From Adiantum capillus-veneris (lineage: Eukaryota; Streptophyta; Polypodiopsida; Polypodiales; Pteridaceae), in the NCBI GenBank assembly GCA_014529385.2, contig CM043969.1, forward strand, positions 75,624,676 through 75,688,675: DNA of 64,000 nucleotides, in the 5' to 3' direction. Position 1 is the first letter of the stretch, and each line of letters opens with the position of its first letter. Positions 46,555 through 59,269 of this stretch are shown here, piece by piece. Made by a program: the position numbers and the translations under genes. The notes beneath the pieces were generated by a model that had not been told where the DNA came from, searched no databases, and saw nothing but the letters and a program-made list of their open reading frames with translations.

Positions 46555-48720
46555 GTGGAGTCATTTGCGGAGAGCTTATTGCAACGGGCCTTCAATCTCC
46601 TTCCATTAGTAATCTTCTCGGTTGAAGGTGTCACCACAACCTCTTTAGTAGCCGTTAGAGTGGGTGGAGTTGGCAAGGGTGGAAAATTGGGCAAGCATAG
46701 CGAGCGCGTGGGGGGGGGGGGGGGGGAAGAGAGTTTCAACGGGAATGATACCCTAAGTGGATGGAAGAAACTGCTCCTAAGGTGACAAGATACAAGAGTA
46801 GCTTGACGCTATCAATGGAGACGATTGCGATGTGATTACTTGAGATAGCTATAACCAACCTCATATGGTCTAGTCAACACATGGATCCCTCTCTCAAGAA
46901 GGGTACCATTAAGCTTATACCTAAACAAGCCTTTTGTACTACTCTAGCTCATTGGAGGCACATCACTATGATGCCCCTATTGTATAAAATTTTGGCTAAA
47001 GCCATTTGTTAGGCTCTCTCCTTTCCTGCAAAAAATTATTCACCCTGCACAATCGGGATTTATAGGTGGCAGATCCATATATGATAACACTGTTACTGTG
47101 ATGCTAGGCATTGAGGCAACTAAGTCTACCAACTAGGGAACTATCTGCTCCAGCTAGATTATGCCAATACATTCGATACTGTGTAATGGGATTTTATCTC
47201 GCTTATTATGTTTAAGCTTGGATTTGGGCCCAAAATGGCTAGATGTATAAACTTTCTTAGGGAGTTATCTCTAGAGTTATCATCAATGGGAATATTTCAG
47301 ACAGCCTTGAGATTTGCAAATCAATCAAACAAGTCCTCTAAGCCCCTTGATGTTTGCTATGGCGACACACCCTCTTTACAGATTTTTACAAATACAAGCT
47401 GATGCTGGGAATATACAAGGTGTAAGGATAGGTGCTAAACACTTGCTTGCACTAGGGTTGCTGATGAGAATATCTCCTTTCTGAAATCTACTAATGTCAA
47501 TCTAGCCAAATGTATGTCATACTTGGGGTTATTCTCCTTTGCTGCAGGATTGAACCTGAATCTTGTGAAATCATGTCTCATTGAAATAAATGCCAAAAAA
47601 ATTGATAAGCTAATCTGGGCAAGCAAACAAATCCCGAGGGGCATTATATTCAGGCATTGGGGTAGATGTATCTGTTGGCCAACAGACTTCGTGGGTCTTA
47701 CAAAGGGTCCAACACAAGGTAGCCTCATGGCATTGTCAGGAATGGCCAATACATGTTCGTCTTCGGATAGTCCAATCTATACTTCTGCCCTACATAATGT
47801 TCTTCTTGCTCCTGATTGCTTGGTCAAAAATATCTTTGGACTCCTTTAAAATCATGTATTCTATTTTTTTTTGGGGCAAGTCGCACTTTGCATGCATTGC
47901 CTGGTCGCACATTCAACAGCCCATTGGGCAATGGGGCTCGACATTTTGGATTTACACCCTCATACAATGTTGAAGCATATGTTTTGCAAGAATACTATCT
48001 GGTCCAAAATTATGTGGGTTTTGCTTGAAAAATATGTAGCGTAACTATCATGAAATTTGGAATGTATCTTCATGGGATAAACTGTTTACAACAATTCCTG
48101 TCAAACTCCCCTCTAAAACAGCCCAACTACTAGTTAGTAGTTGGAAGCTAGTATGCTCTCACCTTATATGGAATGGACATGTGCACTACACTAGTCATTC
48201 TTTGGCTGTGGAGAATGCATATTGGAGCATTGTGTTCAAGAAACTACTTGCCTTATTGTTGGGAAGAAAAGCATTATCTCTTCACAAGAAAGGGATCAGC
48301 CTAATCAAACAATGTGCCTGGACTCTAACAACCACTATATATCCTTTTTTCCAGGTTCGTCAAGCGTAAATGTTGGGCTACTCCTTTCGAGACACTTGGT
48401 GACAAATTTGTGTGCATGTATCTCACCTTCAAGTCCCTTGTACAGAAAATCCGTCACAATGATATAGAGATTGGGCTCTTACAACTTCCAATGCCAACTG
48501 ATGGACATGTAAAACTCTTGACTTCTACTCCATGCTTCTTCCTCATTCGGGAATCCACAATAAATGTAATCGCATGTGGGGTATGTAGAGACCCGCTAAA
48601 TGGTGGCTTAACAGATTGTCTCAGATTTGGTCGCTACCCTACCCTCTATGGCATAAAGTATTCTTATGGAGAATACTAGCTGGAGCCCTACCGATAGGGG
48701 AAGCATTCAAATGCAAAAAA
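46555..48720 (+). mobile_element. LINE remnant C (non-LTR reverse transcriptase)
   Basis: From 46860: GTIKLIPKQ ... HWRHITMMPLLYKILAKAI, then HPAQSGFIGGRSIYDN, SPLSPLMFAMATHPLY, AGLNLNLVKSCLIEIN, all in their normal order for plant L1-type RT, but across frameshifts and stops. The end (GEAFKCKK at about 48700) is cut by the solo LTR and resumes at 50298. 46555-46860 is the repeat shared with 33104-33361; whether it belongs to the LINE is unclear. A poly-G run lies at about 46709-46725. Confidence 0.85.
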
Positions 48721-49103
48721 TGTCATAAAAACTAATATTTAACTCTCCCAAATGATTTTCTCATGTTAAACTGATTATTTACTATCGAAAGTACTAGGGG
48801 AATAAAAGCTAGAATATTGGTAAGGCTGCCAGACCGATCTTTGCAGGGATCCAAAAGAGGGAAAATAGGGATCCAAAGGGGGACAGTCAGCAAAAGAGAA
48901 ATGTGCTTCAATGGGGCTTAAAAGACCTAAGGTTCAGCTCCATTAAGACTTCCATAGGCCAAAGTTCCTAAAATTAACTCAATTGTCCAATGGCCAAAGT
49001 AGGGGAAAATTGGATGGTCATGGGAAGACTAAAAAGTCTTCCCACATCCCTAGGAAGTAGGGGGCGAGCCTTAATAGTAGGGGATGAGAGAGAAACACAC
49101 AAA

Positions 49104-49134
<31 letters not shown>

Positions 49135-50297
49135 TCCAAAGCTCCCCCCTTTACACAAAGGGAATACTGGACACATGTCAGGCTCCTAGGCCAGTTGCCC
49201 CCAGTTTCCCCTCAGATCCTATTGGATGGCCATAGAGGTGGACCAATGAGAATTAGGCTAGAGTAAAAGTAGTCTAATCAATTTAGAAATTCTTGATAAA
49301 AGAACCAATAGAAATTAATCTCCCTAGAAGACTATTGGACAGTCTACCAAGGGGTCCAATGCCTTGCCTGATTCCTATTGGCCAGAAGACTAAAAGATCC
49401 AATGAGAGTTTAAATGAATTATTTAATTACCTAAAGCTCTCACAAAAGGAGAAATGGGGACACATGTCACAAGGCTATCAATTATGCTTCTAATTTGTCA
49501 TCGGCTAAGCTTTGTAGGAGCCAATAGGATGCCAGCAAGAGAAAAAAGCAAGAGGAGTCGACCAAGAGAGAGGGAGCTTGGCATTTTAGTCTATCTTTTA
49601 TGCTACACACACACACACACACACACAACTCATGTGTGCAAGAAGAACTCCATCTCCTTCTCAAAGCATTGAGAAGTAGAGGCCTACACCAACAACTTTT
49701 GGCTATGGAATGCAAATCCAACCAAGAGCCAAGCTTCAATGGCATGCTCATCTCCTCTACCATGCTAATTACTAAGCTAAGTTATGCTATTAGAGTGCTT
49801 ATGTGAGGAGAATACTTCTTTCTCGTAAGATACATCTTCTTCCTCTCAATCTATCCTCATTCCCTGCTAGCTCTCATCATTTTTGAAGGTGTGTGAGGTC
49901 TTGGGACTGAGCCTAGGGACACTAGGTGTGTTTTTCAAGCATAATTTGGTGCATAACGCTTCCATTTTCATTGCACCAACGAGTTTTGTCAAGGAACACA
50001 AGAATTGTACTGTACAAAAGTCTCCTTTGATGGAAGAAGTTATAATGCAAAGCTTTTCTGGAGGGGGCTGGAGGGGGGACTGGCTCCATGTAAATCCGGT
50101 CCTCAACTGTTGTCAATTGTTCTATTCCTCTCTCTTTTCAAGTATTGTCAATGCCAAATTAGCTAGGTGTAAATTGCTATGTTTCTTTCTCAAATTAAGT
50201 ACTCCATCTATGCTCATTAGGAACTCGTTCTTAATGAAATGCTCACTTTGTTATCAATTTCCACTACACACAAGTTACTAGTCCATTGAATGTTACA
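48721..50297 (+). mobile_element. Solo LTR of the Gypsy-1 family, 1577 bp
   Basis: Starts TGTCATAAAAACTAATATTT and ends TTGAATGTTACA. Flanked by AAAAA (48716-48720) and AAAAC (50298-50302), consistent with an imperfect TSD. Aligned blocks with 1238-2740 confirm the family. (CA)n at 49105-49133 and 49606-49627. There is no internal element sequence, so it arose by LTR-LTR recombination. Confidence 0.8.
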
Positions 50298-50400
50298 AAA
50301 ACTTTGGCAGTGGCTTTTGCCCGCGCTATAGGAAAATGGAAATGATGTGGCACATGCTATGGAATTGATACATATGATCTTTGGGAGGTCAACCTCAACA
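50298..50400 (+). pseudogene. LINE remnant C, zf-RVT-like end
   Basis: After the solo LTR the LINE resumes with CPRYRKMEMMWHMLWN, which resembles the C-terminal zf-RVT 'CPxC...E...H.L..C' (one Cys replaced). Confidence 0.5.
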
Positions 50401-51988
<1,588 letters not shown>

Positions 51989-52327
51989 TGACAACCGGGG
52001 AGGGAGTAGGAAGTGCGAGAAGGAGAGAAGTGAGCGCCGTTAGCTCACGCTGTGTATTTCATTATCCAAAACTTAATAATAACTTACAAAAATTGGCTTT
52101 TATACCTTATCCAAGGTTTTTTGGTGGTTAAAACTAATAATCTGGGAGTTCTACCAAAGATGGGTAATGATAGGTTGATACAATCTGGAAGCTTGTAGCC
52201 TCGGCTCATCAATTACAAGGTTTATCCGAAAAAATAGGAGTTACAATATTCTCGATTTATCAAAATAATAAGTGTTTTTACAATGAGAACTCCGAAAAAT
52301 GGTATCCGTGTTAGCTTGCTACTAACA
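51989..52327 (-). repeat. Gypsy-3 probable 3' LTR (outer end uncertain)
   Basis: The minus strand starts TGTTAGTAGCAAGCTAACAC right after the PPT. A TATA box GGTATAAAAGCC lies at 52106-52095. No second LTR is present for comparison, so the low-coordinate end near 51989 (TGTGACAACCGGGG on +) is a guess. Confidence 0.5.
52095..52106 (-). promoter_or_regulatory. TATA box of Gypsy-3 LTR
   Basis: GGTATAAAAGCC on the minus strand, about 220 bp inside the LTR start. Confidence 0.5.
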
Positions 52328-52343
52328 TTCCCCCCTCCTCGCC
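52328..52343 (-). promoter_or_regulatory. Gypsy-3 polypurine tract
   Basis: Minus strand GGCGAGGAGGGGGGAA ending directly at the TG of the LTR. Confidence 0.65.
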
Positions 52344-52377
52344 TGTGTCGTCCCTTGCCACAGCCTTATGGACTGAA

Positions 52378-55300
52378 TTAGTCTTCGGGCTGGCGGCTGG
52401 CGAGGCGGTCTTTAAGTGTTGTTAGAGCCTTTTGATATCTGATTTTCCATTCCTTATCCGACACTAGCAAGAACTGCATAGTTACTCTGTTTTTCAGCTC
52501 CACTGCTGAGTAGCCTACAAAACTTGAGGTCAGGTTGCTGATCACTGGTGCAAATATCTTTGTTCGCCAAGCGAAGAATCTCGTGTAGAACACTTCATCG
52601 AACGCCAGCATATTGTAAGAAGGTAGAAACATGCACCTGCTTAAAAGCCATAGAGGACTTCTTCGGAAGGTTGGCCACTGAGATCATTGCACAACCCTTT
52701 GTTACCCTCGAGGAATGACATCCAAGGGGCACCTTCTTGCTCTGGCTCATTGAACACTTCGATGCAGGTGAGCAGCATTCGGCAAATTTTGTATAACATA
52801 GCACATGACAAATCTGGTAGACTTTTAAAGAAAGACATGGCACCCTTTAGGGTTTTCACCATGTATTCTTCCGTCGACTGTCCCTTTTCTGGAGCAAGCA
52901 ATCTTGGGTAATTCAGCCAAGTTGGCCGCTTCTTTTGTAGTGCCTTATGTGCTATCCAGGTCCTTACTCTTGGTACAGGATAGAAGATAGATCCTTTTGG
53001 AGGGCTGCAGGTGCTCTTGTGAACAAAATCAAGTACCTTGGATTCTTGATTAGCCAACTCAACCTCCACTTCGGGTGGTCTTTATCTGCATTCTTGACTT
53101 ACATGTCAGTGTGAAGCCTTTCTTTTACTTGCAGCAACTCAACTTTAATCAGAGGGTAGGGCAGGGATTGTTGGTGCCATTGTGCATTTATTTGATTGGG
53201 AGTGAATTGTGTGACATTGACGGAATGAAGTACTCTCAGCTCCCAATCCATTGTTTGCTGCCTTCCACTGCTCATCTACCTCTTGTGTAACTTTTTCCTT
53301 CGGTGCATCTTCTTCAGCCTTTGAGAGCTGGACCATGGGCACTTTTTCTGCTTCGGTAATGGGTACTTGAAATTCTTCCTCGCCACTCAGCTCTACTGCG
53401 GGCTGTGTCTCCATGTCAGCAAATGATACTTAGGGGATTTCTACATGAGGTTGCTCCAAAGTGCCTGCCTCTTCTTGTGTCTCTGTCCTTCCCTCTCTCA
53501 GTAGCTGGTTGACTCGTTTGAGTTCAGCTATCTCCTTCAGCAGGTCATCTTCTCTTTGGATCCGCATCAAGGCCAGGTCTCCGCGTTGAGACTGCTCTAA
53601 TTCCAGCTCCATTCCAAGGTCTTTATTTTTCTTTTCTAGCACCTTGTAGACCTCGCATGTTCCCTTGATTGAGGCGACGATTGGATTTTCTCGAATTTGC
53701 CGCAAGAATATCGCCTAATCATTAATTCTTTGTTCTGAGTGCTATAGGGAAGCATTGGCCACATCTAACTGTACATGGATCTTTTGAGCTGATAGGATTG
53801 TAGTTAGAAGTTCATTTGTAACTTCCGTCAGCTGATCATCCTTTGCTTTGCAGGGATCTAACAGTTTTGTAAGCAGCTCACCCAGTTCCTCCATTTCTTT
53901 TTGTTGCTTATCTCTTGCGAGCTGATGTTGTTCAACTTCCGCTCTCAACTCCTGCACTTGCCTCTGTAGATTGATGATGACATTGAGTATGTCATCCAGC
54001 TCCCCTTGGAGTGCATCAATCACCATCTCTATCTTTTTGGCCCTTGTGCTACGGCCAAGTGTTGCTGAACGAAGTCTTCTGTCATCTCCTGCATTTGCTT
54101 AACATATTCATTAACTTGCAGGATGACTTCATCATTCGCTTGCCAATCTTCGCTTTGTGTTAGTTGTCTTGATGTTTCTGCAAATTCTTTTACCTCTGGC
54201 TGCTAGTTGTTGTTGTTGCCCTTGTGACTGCTGATCTTTTTCCGTTGAGGTAGAGGATGGTATCTCAGCCTTATCTTGTTTTGTTGAGGTAGAGGGTGTT
54301 TTCTCGGCCTCTTGCTCTCTTGTGTGCTCAAATTTTACGGTGTCCTCTTCTGGTGCAGGACTGGTTGCCTTTTCTGTCTCTGGCTCTTTATCTATTTGCT
54401 GCTCTTGAGTAGAGACATCTGCTTGTTGTGCTGTTTTCACTGCTTCTTGCTGTTCAGATTCTTGTGTAGATTCAACTTCTTTTTCCTGTTCAGGTTTTTC
54501 TTCTTTTGTTGGCTCAGTTGTTGTGGTTCTAACTACCGGTGATGGTGGTGGGCTCGACATTGGGTGATCTTGGTGTTTAGAGACAGGAGAAGAGATGCGG
54601 GGAGACACAACCTTGAGTATGTTGTTCTTCTCCTTGTGCAGTGGCTTCCTCTGCTTGCTCTTGACGTTCTGCCGTCTCTTTTGCTTCTCTCGCCGCTTCT
54701 TGGGATTCTTTTAGATTCAAAGCTTCTGCTTCTTGGTACATCTTTTCCAAGGATTCCGTGGGATCTTCAAACTGCTTCCTGGTGTGATGCTTGGTTCTAG
54801 GCCCTTTTTAAGCCCAATAGGCACTCACTTTTTCGGCTCCTTTCCTTGTGCTTGGCGGATGCGTTGGTATGAGTGTTTCTCTCTTTCAAACCGGGCTTGC
54901 TTTTGAACAGGCTCTTCTTGGTGTGCTGCCATGGCTTTTCTCTTCATTTCCTCCCGTCGTGCTCTTTTTTCTTCATTATCCGAGCTATCACTGATGTGTC
55001 GTTCTGGCGAGCTCTCAGCCGATTCTTCATCAGATTTGTAGGATCTCTTGGTAGATCTTGTAGCTCAAGGAGATGGTTGAGCTGACACTATCCAAGTGTT
55101 TTGATATGGGGTAGGTGGTAGGTTGTCGGCCATGTCGATGGCATGGTATGCAATTCTTGTCAACACCTCTGGTGCACCCAGGTATGTGATCTATCCTTCT
55201 TTCTTTATTCCTTTCAAAGTGTTCAAGACATATTGTGCATGGTCAACCGGTTGCCTGGTTGTTGACTTGAGGACTTGCGTAAAGGTGGTGGCAACCACAT

Positions 55301-55939
55301 GGTTTGGCGTTGTATACACTGGTGGCCTCTTAGCAAGGAAATGGAAGTGTTGGTGGTATAACCTGGCTGGCTCTTCAACCTGTTTGCGAATAAGGTCTGC
55401 AAAGGTGGCTGCAGTGGTTTATTTTGTGAAAGTTCCGGCCGTCTTCCTATCCCTTGCCCTCATTGTCATTCCTTCTGTGGGCAGTCTGAGTGCTTTTGCC
55501 ACTATTTCCTTGGTGATGGCCACTTCAACTTTATTCCCTTGTGGGTCAGAAATCTATGCAGTTCCATCTTCCTTGATCATGGACAAAAGCTCGTAAGCTT
55601 TTTGGAAGTCCACTCCGCACAGCTCTTGTTCATAAAAAAATTTGAGTCCTAGCCGGCGGTTGGCTTCTTTGGTTTCGGGCTTTGCAGCGATATCATACAC
55701 TTCTTTTGGTAGGAGTTTCAACTCTATCTGATGTCCCTCCTTGCTCTTGAATCTGCCAGTGAACACTGTGGTGTGATGCTCTTCAAGCTCTTCTTTTGAA
55801 GATAGGTTGCCTTGGCGGTTTTGAATGAATCACAGCCCAGTTGGTATGCTGGTAGTTCTTGCAACTTTTCTTTCTGGTTGAGCTTCTTCTTGGCCCTCTC
55901 TGCTACTTGCATGGCTCCTGTTCGTGAATAAAGTGTCAA
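52378..55939 (-). pseudogene. Gypsy-3 long post-integrase ORF with coiled coil (unknown function)
   Basis: A single degenerate protein, read through stops and a few shifts. The N-terminal part (55.9-55.1 kb) has ELKLLPKEVYDIAAKPETKE, FYEQELCGVDFQKAYELL, VEVAITKEIVAKALRLPTEG. A low-complexity E/Q/S/T/P-rich part follows (54608-54132), then a long heptad-type coiled coil (MVIDALQGELDDILNVIINL and on, 54026-53430). The C-terminal part (53069-52378) is rich in aromatic residues (PTWLNYPRLLAPEKGQSTEE). Five pieces from 54608 to 52641 share one frame, separated only by stops. I recognise no domain. It could be an extra structural (gag- or env-position) ORF of the element, or a captured host gene. 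Confidence 0.55.
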
Positions 55940-56832
55940 AGTTAGCAGATTTGATGAATTTTTCTCCGAAATATCCTTTAGTTTGAAATGTTGACAATTT
56001 TAGTCCAGTTTGCTTCAAATCAATTTTTGAACAAGCATAGATGCATAAAAACATGCAAGAAACAAAATTGTAAAGTCCAAACAAAAATTTACAACCAAAA
56101 TAAATAATCACGATTATTTACTGCTAAGTAATTTCTCCAACTTTTGCAAAGTTGGCATCACAGGCTTGAAGTATATATCGAATACATGCTCTGAGTGAAA
56201 TATGGGCTCATTTGAATGCATAGGGTGAAACTGGTACCAGATTTTGGCTTTAGGTCTCTAAAACAATAGATATAAAGGAAATTTGAGATTTTGGCTCCAA
56301 ATTGGTTCAAACTTGGCTAGTGGGCTTAACACATTGTGTACTTTGGATGTATGATAGCAAAATAGCAAAATTTCTCCATTTTAGCTAGAAAGTAAATAAT
56401 CGCGATTATTAATTTTTCTACCAAAAAATCAATATTTTTTGGTACAAATTGGTTCTAGGCATTGTATAGGCCCCGTGTATGTGATATGAGGTGATTTGGA
56501 TCAAAAAAAGTGATCCATAACTCAAAATTTGGGTTGCAAAGACTTCTTTGCGTTTTTTGGCAATTTTTCAAGTTATGGGTGCTCATTTTGGCTCATACTG
56601 GATTTTTGGCATGTAATAGGTGTGTATACATGATAGGTGAGGTGATGATACAATTTCCAAGCAAAAATAGTGCAAAAGTAAATAATCACGATTATTTACA
56701 GCAGTCACAATTTTCTTGCAAAACTTAAAAATGTTGGCCTAAACACATTCTATACACCTAAAACAAGTCCTAAATTGAATTTGGTCAAGTTTGGTCTTAT
56801 CGGCATCACTTTGTGCTTTGTCAACTCTGAAA
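55940..56832. repeat. Diverged ~290-bp tandem repeats, each with a 20-bp palindrome
   Basis: TAAATAATCACGATTATTTA at 56101-56120 and 56679-56698, and TAAATAATCGCGATTATTAA at 56393-56412: spacings 292 and 286 bp. Flanking phrases such as 'CAAATTGGTT...TGTATAGG/TGTGTAC...GTATGTGATATGAGG' recur in each unit with heavy drift. Noncoding. Confidence 0.65.
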
Positions 56833-57162
56833 TCACCGATTTCTATGACTACACTGCCTGTTGAGTTTGTTTGTCCCTTGTGAGGCTTTGGACTTGTCCA
56901 CAACATAGTCGTGAAGCAATTCATCCAATCCTGGTTCATTTGGAGTCAGTTTGACCTCGTATGTCGAATTTGACGCTTTGTAGCCTTCGAGAAGTTTTTT
57001 GCTTTTCGAGGGCTTTGCTTGATTGATTTCACAAAACCAATCATATACATTGTATATAACCCTCGTAGGCAAGCTGTCTATGGAGTCAGAACCAAATTCT
57101 GGCATCTGTAAAAAACCTAGCTTTTCTGCTGGGGACTCCCTCGACCCCTGTCGAATGGTCAA
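56833..57162 (-). pseudogene. Open segment of unknown function in Gypsy-3
   Basis: 109 codons (FLQMPEFGSDSIDSLPTRVI ... DELLHDYVVDKSKASQG) with no family I recognise. It lies in the element's orientation and may be a fragment of the post-integrase coding region. Confidence 0.3.
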
Positions 57163-58095
57163 CTAATGATATAGAAAGGTTCTATTATGTTAGGGCATGC
57201 TACAGTTCAAATCCCATCTGATTTGGTCGAGCTGACAGGCCACTATGGTCAGTTTTTGATCGTAGGTCTTCGTGCACTGCTCGATTCTAGGGTTTTTTCT
57301 AGGGGTTTAGACTAGCTATCGGCCGTACAAAATGGATCATTGATGAGTAAAGAACTTACCCCTCATGTCTCATGTGAGACGGTGCTGAAAAAAGGCAACT
57401 GTAGACTCCGGAACGTATGCACAAAAGAGGTCGAAAGCTCTCTCTTCAAAGGTAACAAGTGGAAATGAGGTGGTTTTAGCTTACCTGGGATATCTATACC
57501 TGGACTTCCCGAACCATTTTTCCCCAAATTCCCTCATTAGACCTACTAGGCCGTGAAATCTATGTTAGACTAAAAAATTTCCCCGATCGGATTTCTGTAG
57601 CTCATTCTGCAAGAATTTTGCAAAAGTAGGTATGGCTGCCTAATTTAGGCTTCCCGCTTCCATCTTTCGATTTCATTGAAAATTTTTGTGCTTGTCCGTT
57701 TTGTCTTTCTGATCACCACCGTGTCTTTTGTTTTCCCATCTGAGCTCCTTTGTTATTTATTATTAATTTTTCACCTGTTTATGAAAAAATCCAAGAAAAT
57801 AACAAAATGCGCCAAAAAATCAAGTGAAAATTCAATAATTAAGAAAATCCATTGAAAAACACAACTTTATTGTTTTTTGTTGGATTTATCCATTTTTAAG
57901 TCTTAATATCAAGAAAATGATGAAAAACAAAAAAGGACTATTTTCGATGATTTTCTGATAGTATATATACTATTTACACTCATTGGGAAGATATTATCAT
58001 TTAATTTTTCCTTGATGATAAGGGCATTATTAGGTAATTTTACAAAAAACCACACGTTAACATTGAACTTTTTCCTCCCTCTTCAAACATTGCCC
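57163..58095. other. AT-rich noncoding stretch within Gypsy-3
   Basis: No ORF above 60 codons and no match elsewhere in the window. Strongly AT-rich at 57740-58080. Confidence 0.5.
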
Positions 58096-59269
58096 TTAAT
58101 TACTTAGTGCCCTTCCACCTGTCCTAGATGGCGTACTTCGGGACGATTGTGTGCATGGGTTGAACAATCGTGTCTTATGCATAGCCATGGTTGGCTCTAC
58201 CATACTTTGAAGATCAATGCAATTCAAATCACTATGTTGTGCAAGAGCTAGGTCTTGAGTAATTAACTCAAGGGTTTCTGATGTCGAGGCTTTCTGATGC
58301 TGTCTTCCAAAGAGCAAATCTTGTAGCTTGTGTGCTCTCTATTTGATTATACCATCAGGATGTTTCAGCACACTCATTGCTTGAGCTGTTGGTAGCACTT
58401 TTGACTGTTGTTGAGCTTTTTCTCGCCATTGGTAGGTTGGTGTACTTGGTGTGGTGAAGTCTTCTGAAACTTAACTCTCCATTGCTTGATTGGTTTTACG
58501 GTTTGTGGAGAAGATAAGTGCTCCTTTTTTTTCCAAATACATTTAAAGTTAGGTTCCTTGCTCAGAGATGCTCGTCTCTATGTTTTAACCCTTGGAACCT
58601 TCTTTGGTTTTGTCGGTGATGTTTTGTGCACCCAGATTTGAATCGGCTTATCCTTAAGCTGTGCTTTTGATACCCAAATTTGCCTGACTCCTTGCATGCT
58701 ACTTGTAGCATTTGCTTGTTGTTGATTACTTCGTGGTTTGATCTGTTGATTGCTTCTTTTCCATTCCTCCTTGCTTGGTGCAATTGGAACAATGAGTTGC
58801 CCGCCTTTAGGTGATAGCTTGAGCTGATTTGTGTCCCAATCTGGTACTTCTTTGTATGTTTGCATCCAGGGAATTCCAAGAATCATCGTCTCATTCATGT
58901 GTTCATCTGGTAAGCATACAAACTAACGAGGACATGAACATCCATGTACTATCACGTTCAAGTTGACTACTCCCAATGTTGGTGTTGGGTTCTTGTTGCA
59001 TCCTTTGATTGTCGCTATTCTTGCTGTCAAAGATTGACTTGTTGCTTTCTTGTACGTTACTCTAGCTCCTGTGTCAATGAAAGCATTTGTGCTATGATTG
59101 TTGAGCTATACTTTGATGCGCAGGTCCATTCCGTCTAACCATTCATCATCTGTTGAAACTGCATCTTTAGGCAATTCCCATTGTCTATCATCATCTAGAA
59201 TGTTGATGGGAATCTCTATCTATTGATTCCTGAGAGTAGCTTTCCGTTTGAGTACCCGAATCCGAGCTT
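58096..59269 (-). pseudogene. Gypsy-3 second retropepsin-like domain, after the integrase
   Basis: Minus-strand reading, with several stops: ILDDDRQWELPKDAV, then AFIDTGARVTYKKATSQSL (DTGA protease signature at about 59060-59082), GVVNLNVIVHGCSCP, and MILGIPWMQTYKEVPDWDTN (58898-58840), the ILG-xP-W end typical of retropepsins. A K/Q/N-rich tail follows to 58096. The element's normal protease is separately present at 63803-63327, so this is a second one. Confidence 0.6.

Noticed and set aside
54312-55596. Plus-strand ORFs rich in Leu/Phe/Cys (54312, 54564, 54873, 55123) resembling membrane proteins.
   Set aside because: They are antisense to the minus-strand charged and coiled-coil protein, whose complementary codons produce hydrophobic residues.
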